Positions 51,992-61,567 of a stretch of DNA of 64,000 nucleotides are shown here, in pieces. Below the pieces are notes generated by a model that was given only the letters and a program-made list of their open reading frames with translations, did no database searches and was not told the DNA's origin. The stretch spans positions 688,481 through 752,480 of the forward strand of contig OY282383.1 in the NCBI GenBank assembly GCA_958295855.1. Direction: 5' to 3'. Origin of the DNA: an uncultured Poribacteria bacterium. Its GTDB lineage: Bacteria > Poribacteria > WGA-4E > WGA-3G. A program made the position numbers and the translations under genes. Within the stretch, counting starts at the first letter, position 1. Each line of letters begins with the position of its first letter.

Positions 51992-53050
51992 CTACGTCAA
52001 ATCTGCCAGTTGTGGCATCACCTCATTCTTGAGGAGTGTCATTGAATTCAACCACTGCTCTTTCGGCTCCCACTCGTGCCCCATGGCAAGTAGCATGCCA
52101 AAGCCCCCGACCTGTTCATAGATTTCACGCAACCGGTTAGCGACATGGTCTGGGCTACCGACAACCCATAGTGTATCCAACAGATGCTCGGTGCTCATAT
52201 CTGAGTCGGCGATATCCGGACTCGGCTTGAAATTCTTGCTGCCCATCAGATTAAACCAGTAGTCCTCGAAATCACGGCCAAGCGTGCCTTCAAGTGCCTC
52301 TTTTCGCGCCTGTTCGGTGGTATCCGCGACATAGACCTCGCGGGCGATGCGCCACGTCGAACGAGACGGCGATAAGCCCGACTTTTCTGCCCCCTCTTCG
52401 ACTGCGTCCCAGTGTGTCTTGATGGTAGGGACATGTGCCAGATTAATGCTCATCGGAATCCAGCCGCGCTCGCCAGCAAGAATGAGCGTGTCGGATTTGG
52501 TCGACGAACCCGCCATTGCAATCGGCGGATGCGGCTTCTGATACGGTTTCATGTGAATGCTCACAATGTTCGGGCGGGGCTCGGGGATTTTAAATTCCCA
52601 GAAATCGCTTTTATAGTGGCCGGGTTCCGGGTCTGTCCAAATCTTAAGAACCGCGTCAATTCCTTCTCGGGTCGACTGCCGCCGGTCACCGGATGCCATG
52701 AACATCTCTGAATCACTCGGCGTGGAGCTGGAACCAATGCCCCAATGAAAGCGGCCGTGCGTCAGATGGTCCAGTTGTGCAATGCGATGCGCGAGAACCG
52801 CAGGATTGTGTATCGGCATACAGGTAATCCCTGTGCCGAAGATGATGTTCTCTGTCATCGCGACAGCTTTTGCAATAAAAAGATCCGGAGACGGAATATT
52901 CTCCCACGTAAACGTAAAATGCTCACCAATATAGGCTTCTTTGTAGCCCAACTCATCCAGTATCACCATTTGCTCAAGATCATCGTCGAGCGTTTGGGTG
53001 GTGTCACTGCCGGGTGGATGCAAAGGCATTGTGAAAAAACCGAGTTCCAT
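51992..53050 (-). CDS. Luciferase-like (LLM class) flavin monooxygenase
   Basis: 352 residues from the ATG at 53050 (MELGFFTMPLHPPGS, with GAGGAG upstream); the open frame continues to 53170 without signal. It has the F420/FMN TIM-barrel pattern: EAYIGEHFTF, LIFGTGITCMPIHNPAVLAH-like strand (TGITCMPIHNP), RFHWGIGSSSTPSD and the C-terminal WVVGSPDHVANRL. Substrate unknown; reaction is oxygenation with reduced flavin. It lies 72 bases before the ceramidase-like gene (minus strand) and may be co-transcribed with it. Confidence 0.88.
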   Translation of the reverse strand: MELGFFTMPLHPPGSDTTQTLDDDLEQMVILDELGYKEAYIGEHFTFTWENIPSPDLFIAKAVAMTENIIFGTGITCMPIHNPAVLAHRIAQLDHLTHGRFHWGIGSSSTPSDSEMFMASGDRRQSTREGIDAVLKIWTDPEPGHYKSDFWEFKIPEPRPNIVSIHMKPYQKPHPPIAMAGSSTKSDTLILAGERGWIPMSINLAHVPTIKTHWDAVEEGAEKSGLSPSRSTWRIAREVYVADTTEQARKEALEGTLGRDFEDYWFNLMGSKNFKPSPDIADSDMSTEHLLDTLWVVGSPDHVANRLREIYEQVGGFGMLLAMGHEWEPKEQWLNSMTLLKNEVMPQLADLT

Positions 53051-53680
53051 GAAAAAGCTCCTCTGTGTATTCCGACGAATAATGTAAAACGAATGCAAAT
53101 GAGGTCTATTCCCAGCCCGCATTCGGGTGGATATTCGCACCTTTCTTACACAACTTTTGTGAATGAACATCAGGACATTTCAAAGCAAGGTTATTTTGTT
53201 TGTAGGGAAGGCGTGCCATCGTCCACTAAATATAATCTGTAATCCGCTGTAGGGAAGGCGTGCCATCGTCCACTAAATATAATCTGTAATCCGCAAGTCC
53301 CGCCGTTTGCAAGCGCGGTTTCATGAAGAATTAAGAATTTAAGGGTTAATTTTTCCTGCACGTCGGGGCCGACGGCATTACCGAAACGCTTTTTTAAACT
53401 TCATCCAACCGCGCACTTCACCTTACAAGAATTACCGAGCTGTCCAAGGGTATATTAAAAAAAACATGACAACATCAATAGAATATGTTATTATTTTACA
53501 AGGAATTAGGATTCTGGGTTAGAAATTACCACAAATTCGAATATTTTTCAAGTATTTTTAACCTAGTACAATGTGAGTATAAAACTTCCTGATGTTTTCA
53601 AATCCTAGTGAAAATATCAGAAGAGGCTATTGATGTCGTCAATTAGCCAGAATTTTACGCAAGAAGGAAAAACGCAACTT
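53051..53680. other. Long intergenic region with a 47-bp tandem duplication
   Basis: 53201-53247 is repeated exactly at 53248-53294 (TGTAGGGAAGGCGTGCCATC to AATCCGC). GAAGAATTAAGAATTTAAGG resembles short A-rich stretches near 24640, 31530 and 61470. From 53455 the DNA becomes markedly AT-rich up to the next gene, suggesting a promoter region, but no clean -35/-10 pair is seen. No coding sequence. Confidence 0.6.
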
Positions 53681-54904
53681 ATGAGTTTGAAAAATTTTAC
53701 GTTAACCTTATTCGTCACGCTTTCAATTTTAATTGCAAGCCTATCAGGGTGTGAACGCATTAATCAGGTAATTCAGCCTGATACCCCTACTACCCCGATG
53801 GAAGCGACATTAAAAATTGGTGTGATTCAGCCATCGAACACTTTTACTACCTTTAGCCAAGGTGCGGAAGCTGCCCGCGCACAAATTAATGAAAAGGGTG
53901 GGCTTCGCAATATACGCTTGCAAGCAGCGCGCTCCATCGACATGCAGGTAGAGTTTATCAGTCGAAATAATCAACCCGTGGCAAGTGAGCCGCCAACACC
54001 GGAAGCAAGCGTGAGTGCCGCGAAGGAACTCATTGAGAGCGAAAACGTTTTCGCGCTTTTGGGCCCGGTTTACTCTACCAATTCCGTGGAAGTAGGCCCA
54101 ATCGCGCAACAGGCACAGCGGCTTATGCTCTCAGGCTCAAGCGGTTCAAACGTGCCAGCGGTTGGTGATTATATCTTTCTCATTACGGTGCCAAATCCAT
54201 TTCAAGGAAAGGTGATGGCAGGTTTCGCGATGAACCCTGATGAACTCGGTGCGAAAACAGCAGCGGCGATTTACGAGGAAGGCGATGTGTACTCAACCGA
54301 CCTTGTACAGGCGTTTGAAGCAGCCTTTCAGGAAATTGGTGGAGAAATCGTTCACAAGGGCACCTATGCTGTAGGCGATACGGCGTTCAGTACACTGCTG
54401 ACAGAAATTCACACCCAAAATCCAGACGTTATTTTCTGCCCCAGTTTTTTACCAGAGGTTCCGCTATTAATAAATGAAGCACGGAAAATCGGTATCACAG
54501 CCACCTTTCTCGGCGGCAGCGCGTGGGATGACCGGGTACGCTTCCTCAGCGTTTTAGACGATAACAGTGTGTTGGATGGCAGTTATTATCCGACTAATTT
54601 CTCTGTTGCGACACAGGACGCAGCTGTTCAGGAATTTGTGGAAGGTTATATGGCGTTGTATGACAGTCCGCCAGATGGCATCGCTGCGTCTGGCTATGAT
54701 GCAATGCGCCTCTTGGCACTGGCAATAGAAACAGCAGGTTCACTTGACCCGGTTGCAGTTCGCGATGCATTCGCCGCAGTTAATGGTTACAAAGGTGCCA
54801 CAACGATTTCGCATTACGATGAAAATCGGCACCCTGTCAAAAGCCTTGCAATTCAGACAATTCGGGGAGGACAAGTCGAATTCTATAAAATTGTTGAGCC
54901 GTAG
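53681..54904 (+). CDS. Branched-chain amino-acid-type ABC transporter substrate-binding lipoprotein
   Basis: 407 residues from the ATG at 53681, giving a lipoprotein signal (LFVTLSILIASLSGC, lipobox). An earlier in-frame ATG at 53633 has AGAGG at good spacing but would make an unusually long signal. The mature protein is a periplasmic-binding type I (LivJ-like): LKIGVIQPSNTFTTFSQGAE, LGPVYSTNSVEVGPIAQQAQ, NPDVIFCPSFLPEVPLLI and YDAMRLLALAIETAGS. It would present an amino acid, amide or similar ligand to permeases that are not in the window. Orphan. Confidence 0.85.
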   Translation: MSLKNFTLTLFVTLSILIASLSGCERINQVIQPDTPTTPMEATLKIGVIQPSNTFTTFSQGAEAARAQINEKGGLRNIRLQAARSIDMQVEFISRNNQPVASEPPTPEASVSAAKELIESENVFALLGPVYSTNSVEVGPIAQQAQRLMLSGSSGSNVPAVGDYIFLITVPNPFQGKVMAGFAMNPDELGAKTAAAIYEEGDVYSTDLVQAFEAAFQEIGGEIVHKGTYAVGDTAFSTLLTEIHTQNPDVIFCPSFLPEVPLLINEARKIGITATFLGGSAWDDRVRFLSVLDDNSVLDGSYYPTNFSVATQDAAVQEFVEGYMALYDSPPDGIAASGYDAMRLLALAIETAGSLDPVAVRDAFAAVNGYKGATTISHYDENRHPVKSLAIQTIRGGQVEFYKIVEP

Positions 54905-54918
54905 TGCAAAGTTGGACA

Positions 54919-54947
54919 GGCGGTGGGCGTTTACATCCGCCCACGCC
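54919..54947 (+). terminator. Terminator-like hairpin after the binding-protein gene
   Basis: GGCGGTGGGCG and CGCCCACGCC pair (one bulged G) around TTTACATC, followed by TTT. It is 15 bases after the stop; the short T-run makes it a weak candidate. Confidence 0.5.
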
Positions 54948-54981
54948 TTTCACTTCTACATACGTTTGTGGAGACCTGTTT

Positions 54982-55383
54982 ATGTGGCGTGTTACCGACA
55001 AATGGGGCAACCGAATTGAGTTAACTGATGAGAGATGGCGGCACATCCTTGAATATCACTGGGAATTGAGAAACTGTCTTGATGAAGTTCTCTCAACTGT
55101 CCGAACTCGGAGAGGAGATAAGATGAGTAGCCACCAAGACAGAATTAAAATCTTCTATGACCGGGAGGCTGATGTCCTCTATGTGACACGGGGAGATACC
55201 GAACACACGGACTACGTTGAATACGCGGATGATGTAATTCTGCGTTTCCATCCCGAGACGAAGAAGTTAATCGGATTCACCCTCATTGATTTTTCGTACC
55301 ACTTTGCTAACAAAGAATCGGACATCTCACTCCCTTTTAATATTGATTTCCACATGTCTGACGCAGTGGATGTGTTCTATTGA
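54982..55383 (+). CDS. Fused remnant: toxin-like N-terminus plus DUF2283 protein
   Basis: 133 residues from the ATG at 54982 (GGAG before it). Residues 1-47 (MWRVTDKWGNRIELTDERW, WRHILEYHWELRN, LDEVLSTVRTRRG) look like the opening of a small toxin-antitoxin-type protein that stops after less than half its expected length. It then runs straight into a complete DUF2283 protein (IKIFYDREADVLYVTRGDTE, DDVILRFHPETKKLIGFTLI). A strong Shine-Dalgarno (GGAGAGGAGATAAG) lies before the ATG at 55123, so the 86-residue DUF2283 protein can be made alone. DUF2283 is a putative antitoxin-like family of unknown role. Family of the first part is uncertain. Confidence 0.6.
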   Translation: MWRVTDKWGNRIELTDERWRHILEYHWELRNCLDEVLSTVRTRRGDKMSSHQDRIKIFYDREADVLYVTRGDTEHTDYVEYADDVILRFHPETKKLIGFTLIDFSYHFANKESDISLPFNIDFHMSDAVDVFY

Positions 55384-55419
55384 AAATCCTGTTTACAGAA
55401 GAATAGGAGGGACCCGCTT

Positions 55420-56460
55420 ATGACAAATCAGTCTATTCAACTTGGAGTTGTAGGGTGCGGGTGGGCAGGCTGCCAAGCTATCCAAGCCGCCAATGCTACC
55501 TCTCGCCTGAACGTCATCGCCATCGCAGAGCGCGACCCAACTCGCCGCGCGCAGGCAGGGGATGACAATAGAGTACCGCACCGCTACAGTGATTATAGCG
55601 AACTTCTTGACGACCCGGGGGTTGAAGCCGTCTATCTTGCCACTTCGCCGGATGGCCGCCTGCAACAGGTATTGGATACGCTGAGTGCAGGCAAGCATGT
55701 CTTGGTGCAAAAACCGCACGCAATCCGCGCCCCCGAAATTTTAGAGATGGGAACCGCAGCACAACACGCCGGGAAAACCCTCCAATTCTGCTACTTTATG
55801 CGCCATTTCCCAAACAACCGAAAGATTCGGCGAGCTGTCCTGAACGGCGCAATCGGGGATCTGTATCACGCCCGTATCTTCGGGAAGTACAACTCCGTCC
55901 CGCCCCTTGATGCCAACAGTCGCTGGCTACACGTCTACGGACAAAAGGGCGGTTCATTAGGGCAACACTACTCGCACGAACTCAACCTGACGTGGTGGTG
56001 GATGGGATGTCCGAAACCGGAGTGGGCGTTTGCTGCTAAGCACGTGCTTTACCCGCAGTATGATGGACCTGAAGGAGCAGCGGAGGACTATTTTAGCGGC
56101 ATCGTCGGGTGCGAAGGCGGGAAAACTATCCAGATTGACTGTTCTCGGATGAGCCACTCAGACTCCGCCAGCGTCGTGGAACTTTACGGCACCACCGGTG
56201 CAATCACGAATGGCGGCATATCGCGATTCAAAGAAGGTGAATTCGTCCGAGAATCCATTGATGAACCTGTCGACATTGACCACGGTGAACTGCCTGAAAA
56301 TGTGCATGTCTTCTACTACGAACTCAACCACTTCGCTATGGCAATCGCAGGCGAGGTAGCCCCAGATGTTTCCGCTCCAGATGCTTATGTCTTCATGCAA
56401 ATCTTGGATGCGCTTTACGACAGCGCGAAGAGTGGGGAAAAAGTGTACATCTCCTCGTAG
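55420..56460 (+). CDS. Gfo/Idh/MocA-family oxidoreductase
   Basis: 346 residues. The N-terminal Rossmann fold begins QLGVVGCGWAGCQAIQAAN; the second motif is HVLVQKPHAI (usually EKP, here QKP). The C-terminal domain is the typical alpha/beta sheet region with KGGSLGQHYSHELNLTWWWM near the substrate site. NAD(P)-dependent dehydrogenase of a sugar or cyclitol, or a carbohydrate-degrading enzyme of this broad superfamily. AGGAGGGACCC before the ATG. A dispersed R4 hairpin follows its stop. Confidence 0.88.
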   Translation: MTNQSIQLGVVGCGWAGCQAIQAANATSRLNVIAIAERDPTRRAQAGDDNRVPHRYSDYSELLDDPGVEAVYLATSPDGRLQQVLDTLSAGKHVLVQKPHAIRAPEILEMGTAAQHAGKTLQFCYFMRHFPNNRKIRRAVLNGAIGDLYHARIFGKYNSVPPLDANSRWLHVYGQKGGSLGQHYSHELNLTWWWMGCPKPEWAFAAKHVLYPQYDGPEGAAEDYFSGIVGCEGGKTIQIDCSRMSHSDSASVVELYGTTGAITNGGISRFKEGEFVRESIDEPVDIDHGELPENVHVFYYELNHFAMAIAGEVAPDVSAPDAYVFMQILDALYDSAKSGEKVYISS

Positions 56461-56501
56461 AAGCGATTTTGGAAATCGGGAATTATTTAGACACCCTTGT
56501 A

Positions 56502-56522
56502 GGCGCGGTTTCTAACCGCGCC
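56502..56522. repeat. R4 hairpin, copy identical to 38001-38021
   Basis: GGCGCGGTTTCTAACCGCGCC, perfect 9-bp stem, following the dehydrogenase gene and facing the minus-strand HEPN gene. Acts as a boundary between the two; role unproven. Confidence 0.65.
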
Positions 56523-56557
56523 TGCAGCAGCGGTGTCAGCGCCCTGTCAACATATTT

Positions 56558-57403
56558 TTAGATTTTACTATCAACCGGGAGAACGCCGCTCTGCTGGAGG
56601 TCGGTATAGATTAACCTATAGCACTTATCCACAAAGCTGACTGTTTCGTTGTAGACATTCTTACAGAAAGTAATCATTCCAGTATTATTGTGTTTGGGGG
56701 GAGTGTACGCCGGAAAGAACACATTGTTGAAATACAAATCACGGTCGGATAAACCTAAGAGGGACAGAGTTGGGAAAAACATTACTTCTGCTATGTCGTC
56801 ATGCACTAACTGGTTCCTGATTTTCTTCGCGATATTGAAAGTAGAACCTGTTTTGTCCGGCTTTCCATCCTCACCTATCGCGTGAAAGGTGCGTAAATGG
56901 GCAGTTAGGATTCCATTTGGTATTTTGTTTTCTAACTCTCGACGTATTCTGTAACCTTGGCGATCGTCCTGAAGTAGGTCATAAACTATGTTGATTATTT
57001 TCGCCACACAGTCCTCCGAACTCACCAAATTGGAAAAGAAGCCGTTCAAAACAATGAAGACAATCAAAGGGAAGGTATCACGGTTCAACAAGTCAATCTG
57101 AACATGGAGGGCACTATCCCAGAAGTTAATCAATGGTTTCTGCTCTTTGGGCAAAGAGGATAGATCTTCCAGATAGGGAGCATAGTTCATGTTTGCCATC
57201 AGATTCAGATAAAACTTTACAGCATTGATTCGTTGTCGGATTGTTGGAATCAACTTCTTCTGAATTTTAGTTTTAGCATCTTGCGCGGTTAACTTTGAGC
57301 CATTAGTTTTCGTAGTTAACGCTCCAGAGTCTCGAATTTTCCCGTTTGCAGCAAGGTTCCCAATTTCCTGAAGGAGCCTGTTTTCGTTCGTTAGTTTCAC
57401 CAT
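56558..57403 (-). CDS. HEPN-motif protein coupled to a STAND ATPase
   Basis: 281 residues, no signal peptide, largely helical. The RNxxxH motif (R196-H201, IRNQLVHDDI) is the signature of HEPN ribonucleases. Helical blocks such as LIPTIRQRINAVKFYLNLMA and LIVFIVLNGFFSNLVSS fit the all-alpha fold. Its ATG overlaps the stop of the 1308-residue gene upstream (ATGGTGA), so the two are co-translated in fixed ratio. HEPN proteins next to ATPase sensors are usually effectors or antitoxin partners in antiviral systems. No known family name can be given from sequence alone. Confidence 0.6.
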   Translation of the reverse strand: MVKLTNENRLLQEIGNLAANGKIRDSGALTTKTNGSKLTAQDAKTKIQKKLIPTIRQRINAVKFYLNLMANMNYAPYLEDLSSLPKEQKPLINFWDSALHVQIDLLNRDTFPLIVFIVLNGFFSNLVSSEDCVAKIINIVYDLLQDDRQGYRIRRELENKIPNGILTAHLRTFHAIGEDGKPDKTGSTFNIAKKIRNQLVHDDIAEVMFFPTLSLLGLSDRDLYFNNVFFPAYTPPKHNNTGMITFCKNVYNETVSFVDKCYRLIYTDLQQSGVLPVDSKI

Positions 57404-60400
57404 TCTTCCCTTTCAAGAAATTCTTCATCTTCCTCTAATTGTTTTTCAATATCCTGCTCTGTCATTTTTATCAGATCTTCGGCAAATTGTTCAACAATCG
57501 TTGACTGTGTTCGATCTCGCAGTGCTTTGAGGTCTTCGATACGTTTCACGAGACGTGGTGCTGGTTCACCAATGTTTTTTGAGGAAACTCCCGAATAGAG
57601 TGCAGCGGTGATTTCGCCTTGCACCTGTTTGTTCCCTTTGCTTTTTATGAGAACTGATTCTGCAAGGGAATAAAAGACTGCGTCTGCGTCGAACCCCCTC
57701 ATCAGATAAGCCGCTTCTATCCTCAACTCTGGATCTTCTGAGTCGATCCATTCCTCAAGGAGTTTCTGCATTGCCCCATTAATTTTAATCTCATCACTGT
57801 GGTGAGCGTTTCCGCCGACCATGGATGTGAGCAATCTGGGAGCCTCAAATCTCAGGAGGTTTGAGGGAGTAAGGACCCAATCTCTCACGCGTTTTAAAGC
57901 TGCCAGTGCATTTTCATCATGCCAGTCCACATCATCAAACAGATAGTGTGTGCGATGTGGGACTGCGTCAAACTTAAACCACTCAGATGGACGATGCGAC
58001 ATTGAATCATCCGAAATTGAATCGTAGCGTTTAGATTCGTTTTCTTTGTAAGCAATTCGCTTCTCAAAAAATTTGATAACCCAGATTGGATCTCGCCTGA
58101 AGATAGCCCGAAGTGCTTGTTCAGCGTCATAATCAAGGTGTTCTAAACGAACACAATTAAGCATCACCTGCTTGTATTTTTCCAAGTGGTTTTGTGGGGA
58201 GAATTTGGTGAGTGCGTGGATGACTTGCCTCGTAACCACAAGTGATTCATCACTTGATAGTCTTACCATAATTTCAAGGGCAGTGTTCGCATCCACACCA
58301 TAGAAATTCGGAAGGCTTTCGGCTATATACAGTCGTAATTGCGGGTCTGGCGTTTTAGATAATTGCGCTAAAATGGACAGATCTTCTTTTCCAATGCATC
58401 GGTCCGTTTTACTTCTCCAGAAATAGCTCCTTGCAACGATGCGTTTGGCAAAGATGGTGTTCTGATCCAAGAGACGGTGAGTTGCCTCACTCGCACTATC
58501 TTTGTTGATGTAGCGAATACCCCTGAGCAGTCCAGAGGCACAATGCGATTCCTCTGTCTGCCAAGCAACGATGCAATCCAGTAGATGCGCACCGTAAGAG
58601 GGGTCAAGTTCACCGATAGACTGAAGCAGCGATGTCGCAGTTCCGGGATTCCACCCTTTTTCTGCCCAGATGCTGTCTCTAGGACTGCGATGCTCCTTTC
58701 CTCTTTCAGCAATCTGTATACATTCTTGCATTAATCTTGAGAGTTGCGCGGGTGTGTATTTCTTGATATAACTTTCCAAGAATGCCTGGGTTTGCTCAGT
58801 ACTTTCGCTCACTTCCCAGTCACGGAATTTCCCAGTAAATTGACAATAGAACTGGTACCTTTCATAATTTTCATGTTCGTGAAATTTAGCAAGTAATTCC
58901 ACTGCCCTCTCTTTCGGAAAACCTTCTAAATATCTGCTTTCTGCATATCCGTGGAGCCACTGATTTATTGCGTTGAGAACGGTGAAATCTTGCTCTCTTG
59001 AGATTTGGTCTGCTAATATGTTGAAGAGTCGTGCCTGTTCCTCTTGTAATAAAGCCTGATCTATTTCTACAATCCCTTGCCGAAATGGACTTTCCAAAGG
59101 ATTTATCGCTCTACTGATAGAGTCTATCGCTTCTACCCTGACGGTACCCTGTTGAGAGTTTATCAGGCAATTCTCAAGTAAGTCAATCGCCTTCGTTCTG
59201 AGTGTGATTAATTCATCTGTGTACTCTAAATGGTGCCAACCGAATCTCAAAGAACTGCCTTCACTGATAGTTTCACTGAAATCTAGCACGAGAAGTGAAT
59301 CAAGCGCGTTGAGTAGAGCCAAACTCAGTTCCGGCTTATCTTCCTTTTCCCATACCTCAAACTTTTCAAGTACTTTCATTTGAAACATGAAGGACTTGCT
59401 GGTTTGGAAACCTGCCATCCTTTTCAACGATTCTTGCGGCGAATCGTAATTAGGAAGCTCCAAATCATCCATCAGAAGGAGTTTCTGTACTATTTCCAGC
59501 GTCTTCTCGAATCCAGACAGTGTATTGACAGTCTTTTGCGCTTCTTTGGCAATTTTCTTCACCACGTCTTGATGGGTCCGCGTGGATGTCCACCCTGTAT
59601 AATGTTTTACACAGTCTTTTTTGGGGTTATCCAGGATAATATTAAAAATTTCAGTTGCATCATCTGGACGAAAATAGCTAATACCTTCTATCTGGTCAAG
59701 GATATCCTCTCGAACAGCATTATCACCCTCGGACACTCGAGTTTTAAGAGCAGCAACATGTTCATCAAGGAGACTTTTTTCACCAGCATTGTTTTCCACG
59801 CGAGCAAGATTGACGACTACCTTGACAGGAAGAAGTGGTAAAAATTCCTCCAACAAACTTTTGTGAAAAGAAGACGGTCTCCCTTCGGAGAGAAAACACG
59901 CTTTCCGTAAAATATAGTCGCTGAGTTGGTGCGGGAAGACTCGCTGCTTAGTGCCGTACTGAAAAAGCAAACCATCGTTTTTCAGGTCATCGCGGTACCG
60001 CTCTACTTCATAAGGCTTCACTTTTAGCAGCTCTGCTAATTTATCGCGTATTCGGGTATCTTTCAGGTCAATCGGTGCAATCCCGCTGAGCCAATAAAGC
60101 AATTTTCGCCGATGCTCGCTGGATTTTGGGTATTTTTTCAAGATGTCATTTAGATAGGAGTCAAAGGTACTTTCGATTAATTTATCTTTTGTTAAATTCT
60201 CTAGCAGACCAATGTCTTTATTGACCAGGTCTATCACCATAACGGCGATTAACGGTGTGTCCCGCGCGAGTTTCGCTAAGCCAGTCAACATAGCATTGTT
60301 GGGGATTCCCGTATAGGTTTGGATAAATTCCTTCGTTTTCTCCGAGGAGAGTTTACAGATTTCAAGTTCCTCAACCGCTTCACCTCGTAAGGCAGTTAGG

Positions 60401-61323
60401 AAGCAACCCTCCAAAGCCGCTTTAAACGGTTTCCGCGTTATAAGGACTGCTTTAGATTCGCGGTATCCGGGACTATTCAGCACTATTTTGATGCCCCCAA
60501 GGTGCTCAATCAAGTCATGCGCATCATCTATAAAAAAGATATAGTTCCGGTTTGGTGGAATGTCTGCCAGCGCACTTTCAAAACTGTCTCCAGCCATCTG
60601 AACAAAGAGAGGCTCATAATCTGTGTGCTCTTGTTCGACTGTCTTTGCAAACTCAATAGCGAGCTTGGTTTTTCCAATGCCGCCGCTACCGTATATGATG
60701 AACAGTCTTTTGTTCACATCCTGAACAAAGGTTTGAAATTGACGTATCTCATCCTCGCGACCGAAGGTTTCATAATCGTATCTTGACATTTGATGTTTAC
60801 CTGCAATTTGATCTCGGAACATATTCTGCCAAGGAAGGAACACAGGTAAATGGGGATCCCGGAACGAATTTAGGATGTATGGAAACTCATCGGTCATTGT
60901 GATGAGGTCTTCCGCATCCCAACAGGTTAAGGAAAAAGTATAACCTTTCTCGTTTTTAGCGTCTTCAATTTTACGCTTGTTCCCTGCGGTGAGCAAAGTG
61001 CTAGTCATGAGAACGTAGTGATCGCATTGCAATGCCTCGGCTTTGTCGAGTTCACCGGGCTTGCGTTTACCGCCTCTCATGGCGTTAAGGAGGAGGCGGC
61101 GTGCACGATTTTTGTCCATCGTTGGATCAAAAAATTTGTACTGGAAAATCCACCTGCCTTCTCTTTTTTTATAAGTACCGGTATAGTCTGCATCACTCCC
61201 GCCGTCGGGTCCTTGTGCTGCATAGACTTTTACGAACGGGGACACCTCTTTTTTTAGGAACAGATTGCAGAATCGGTCGAAATCTTCTTTTGATTTTATG
61301 TAGTCTGATAATACTTTTTTCAT
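57397..61323 (-). CDS. Avs-like protein: Mrr-type nuclease, STAND ATPase and repeat sensor
   Basis: 1308 residues. The N-terminal domain has GPDGGSD (D44) and IFQYK (Q61, K63), the D...QxK layout of Mrr-type PD-(D/E)XK nucleases. A linker leads to a STAND/NB-ARC-like ATPase with Walker A GSGGIGKT (213-219), Walker B IFFIDDAHD (about 262-270) and TPLIAVMVIDLV after it. The last 850 residues are helical repeats, probably an ARM/HEAT or TPR sensor, with RNLARVEN-like helices. This is the design of antiviral STAND (Avs) proteins, which cut DNA after sensing a viral protein. Membership and the sensed protein are inferred. The overlapping HEPN gene is an extra part. Confidence 0.75.
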   Translation of the reverse strand: MKKVLSDYIKSKEDFDRFCNLFLKKEVSPFVKVYAAQGPDGGSDADYTGTYKKREGRWIFQYKFFDPTMDKNRARRLLLNAMRGGKRKPGELDKAEALQCDHYVLMTSTLLTAGNKRKIEDAKNEKGYTFSLTCWDAEDLITMTDEFPYILNSFRDPHLPVFLPWQNMFRDQIAGKHQMSRYDYETFGREDEIRQFQTFVQDVNKRLFIIYGSGGIGKTKLAIEFAKTVEQEHTDYEPLFVQMAGDSFESALADIPPNRNYIFFIDDAHDLIEHLGGIKIVLNSPGYRESKAVLITRKPFKAALEGCFLTALRGEAVEELEICKLSSEKTKEFIQTYTGIPNNAMLTGLAKLARDTPLIAVMVIDLVNKDIGLLENLTKDKLIESTFDSYLNDILKKYPKSSEHRRKLLYWLSGIAPIDLKDTRIRDKLAELLKVKPYEVERYRDDLKNDGLLFQYGTKQRVFPHQLSDYILRKACFLSEGRPSSFHKSLLEEFLPLLPVKVVVNLARVENNAGEKSLLDEHVAALKTRVSEGDNAVREDILDQIEGISYFRPDDATEIFNIILDNPKKDCVKHYTGWTSTRTHQDVVKKIAKEAQKTVNTLSGFEKTLEIVQKLLLMDDLELPNYDSPQESLKRMAGFQTSKSFMFQMKVLEKFEVWEKEDKPELSLALLNALDSLLVLDFSETISEGSSLRFGWHHLEYTDELITLRTKAIDLLENCLINSQQGTVRVEAIDSISRAINPLESPFRQGIVEIDQALLQEEQARLFNILADQISREQDFTVLNAINQWLHGYAESRYLEGFPKERAVELLAKFHEHENYERYQFYCQFTGKFRDWEVSESTEQTQAFLESYIKKYTPAQLSRLMQECIQIAERGKEHRSPRDSIWAEKGWNPGTATSLLQSIGELDPSYGAHLLDCIVAWQTEESHCASGLLRGIRYINKDSASEATHRLLDQNTIFAKRIVARSYFWRSKTDRCIGKEDLSILAQLSKTPDPQLRLYIAESLPNFYGVDANTALEIMVRLSSDESLVVTRQVIHALTKFSPQNHLEKYKQVMLNCVRLEHLDYDAEQALRAIFRRDPIWVIKFFEKRIAYKENESKRYDSISDDSMSHRPSEWFKFDAVPHRTHYLFDDVDWHDENALAALKRVRDWVLTPSNLLRFEAPRLLTSMVGGNAHHSDEIKINGAMQKLLEEWIDSEDPELRIEAAYLMRGFDADAVFYSLAESVLIKSKGNKQVQGEITAALYSGVSSKNIGEPAPRLVKRIEDLKALRDRTQSTIVEQFAEDLIKMTEQDIEKQLEEDEEFLEREEW

Positions 61324-61493
61324 CGTAGCTTACCTTCAACGCGAATGGAGCTCACACGGTGGAGCAAACACATTTTCTCGAAAATGGGTTTGGGACAGCA
61401 ACAGGACTTCATAACAACATATAACATATTAGCATATTTCAAGACAAAAGTCAAATCGTTTCTTGCTAATGAAGTTTAAGAATTTAATAACAT

Positions 61494-61520
61494 TTGACAA
61501 AAACATGCCCTTCTGATAAT
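61494..61520 (+). promoter_or_regulatory. Candidate promoter of the 61568 dehydrogenase gene
   Basis: TTGACA (61494-61499) with GATAAT (61515-61520), spacing 15, or TAATCT (61517-61522), spacing 17. About 45 bases before the ATG, which has TATAGGAGACATTC upstream. Confidence 0.5.
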
Positions 61521-61567
61521 CTAATAGCAAAACTGATGATAGATACCCACTTATAGGAGACATTCTC

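Noticed and set aside
53633..53680. Upstream start of the binding-protein gene
   Set aside because: Has a fair Shine-Dalgarno but would make an unusually long lipoprotein signal; kept as an alternative only.
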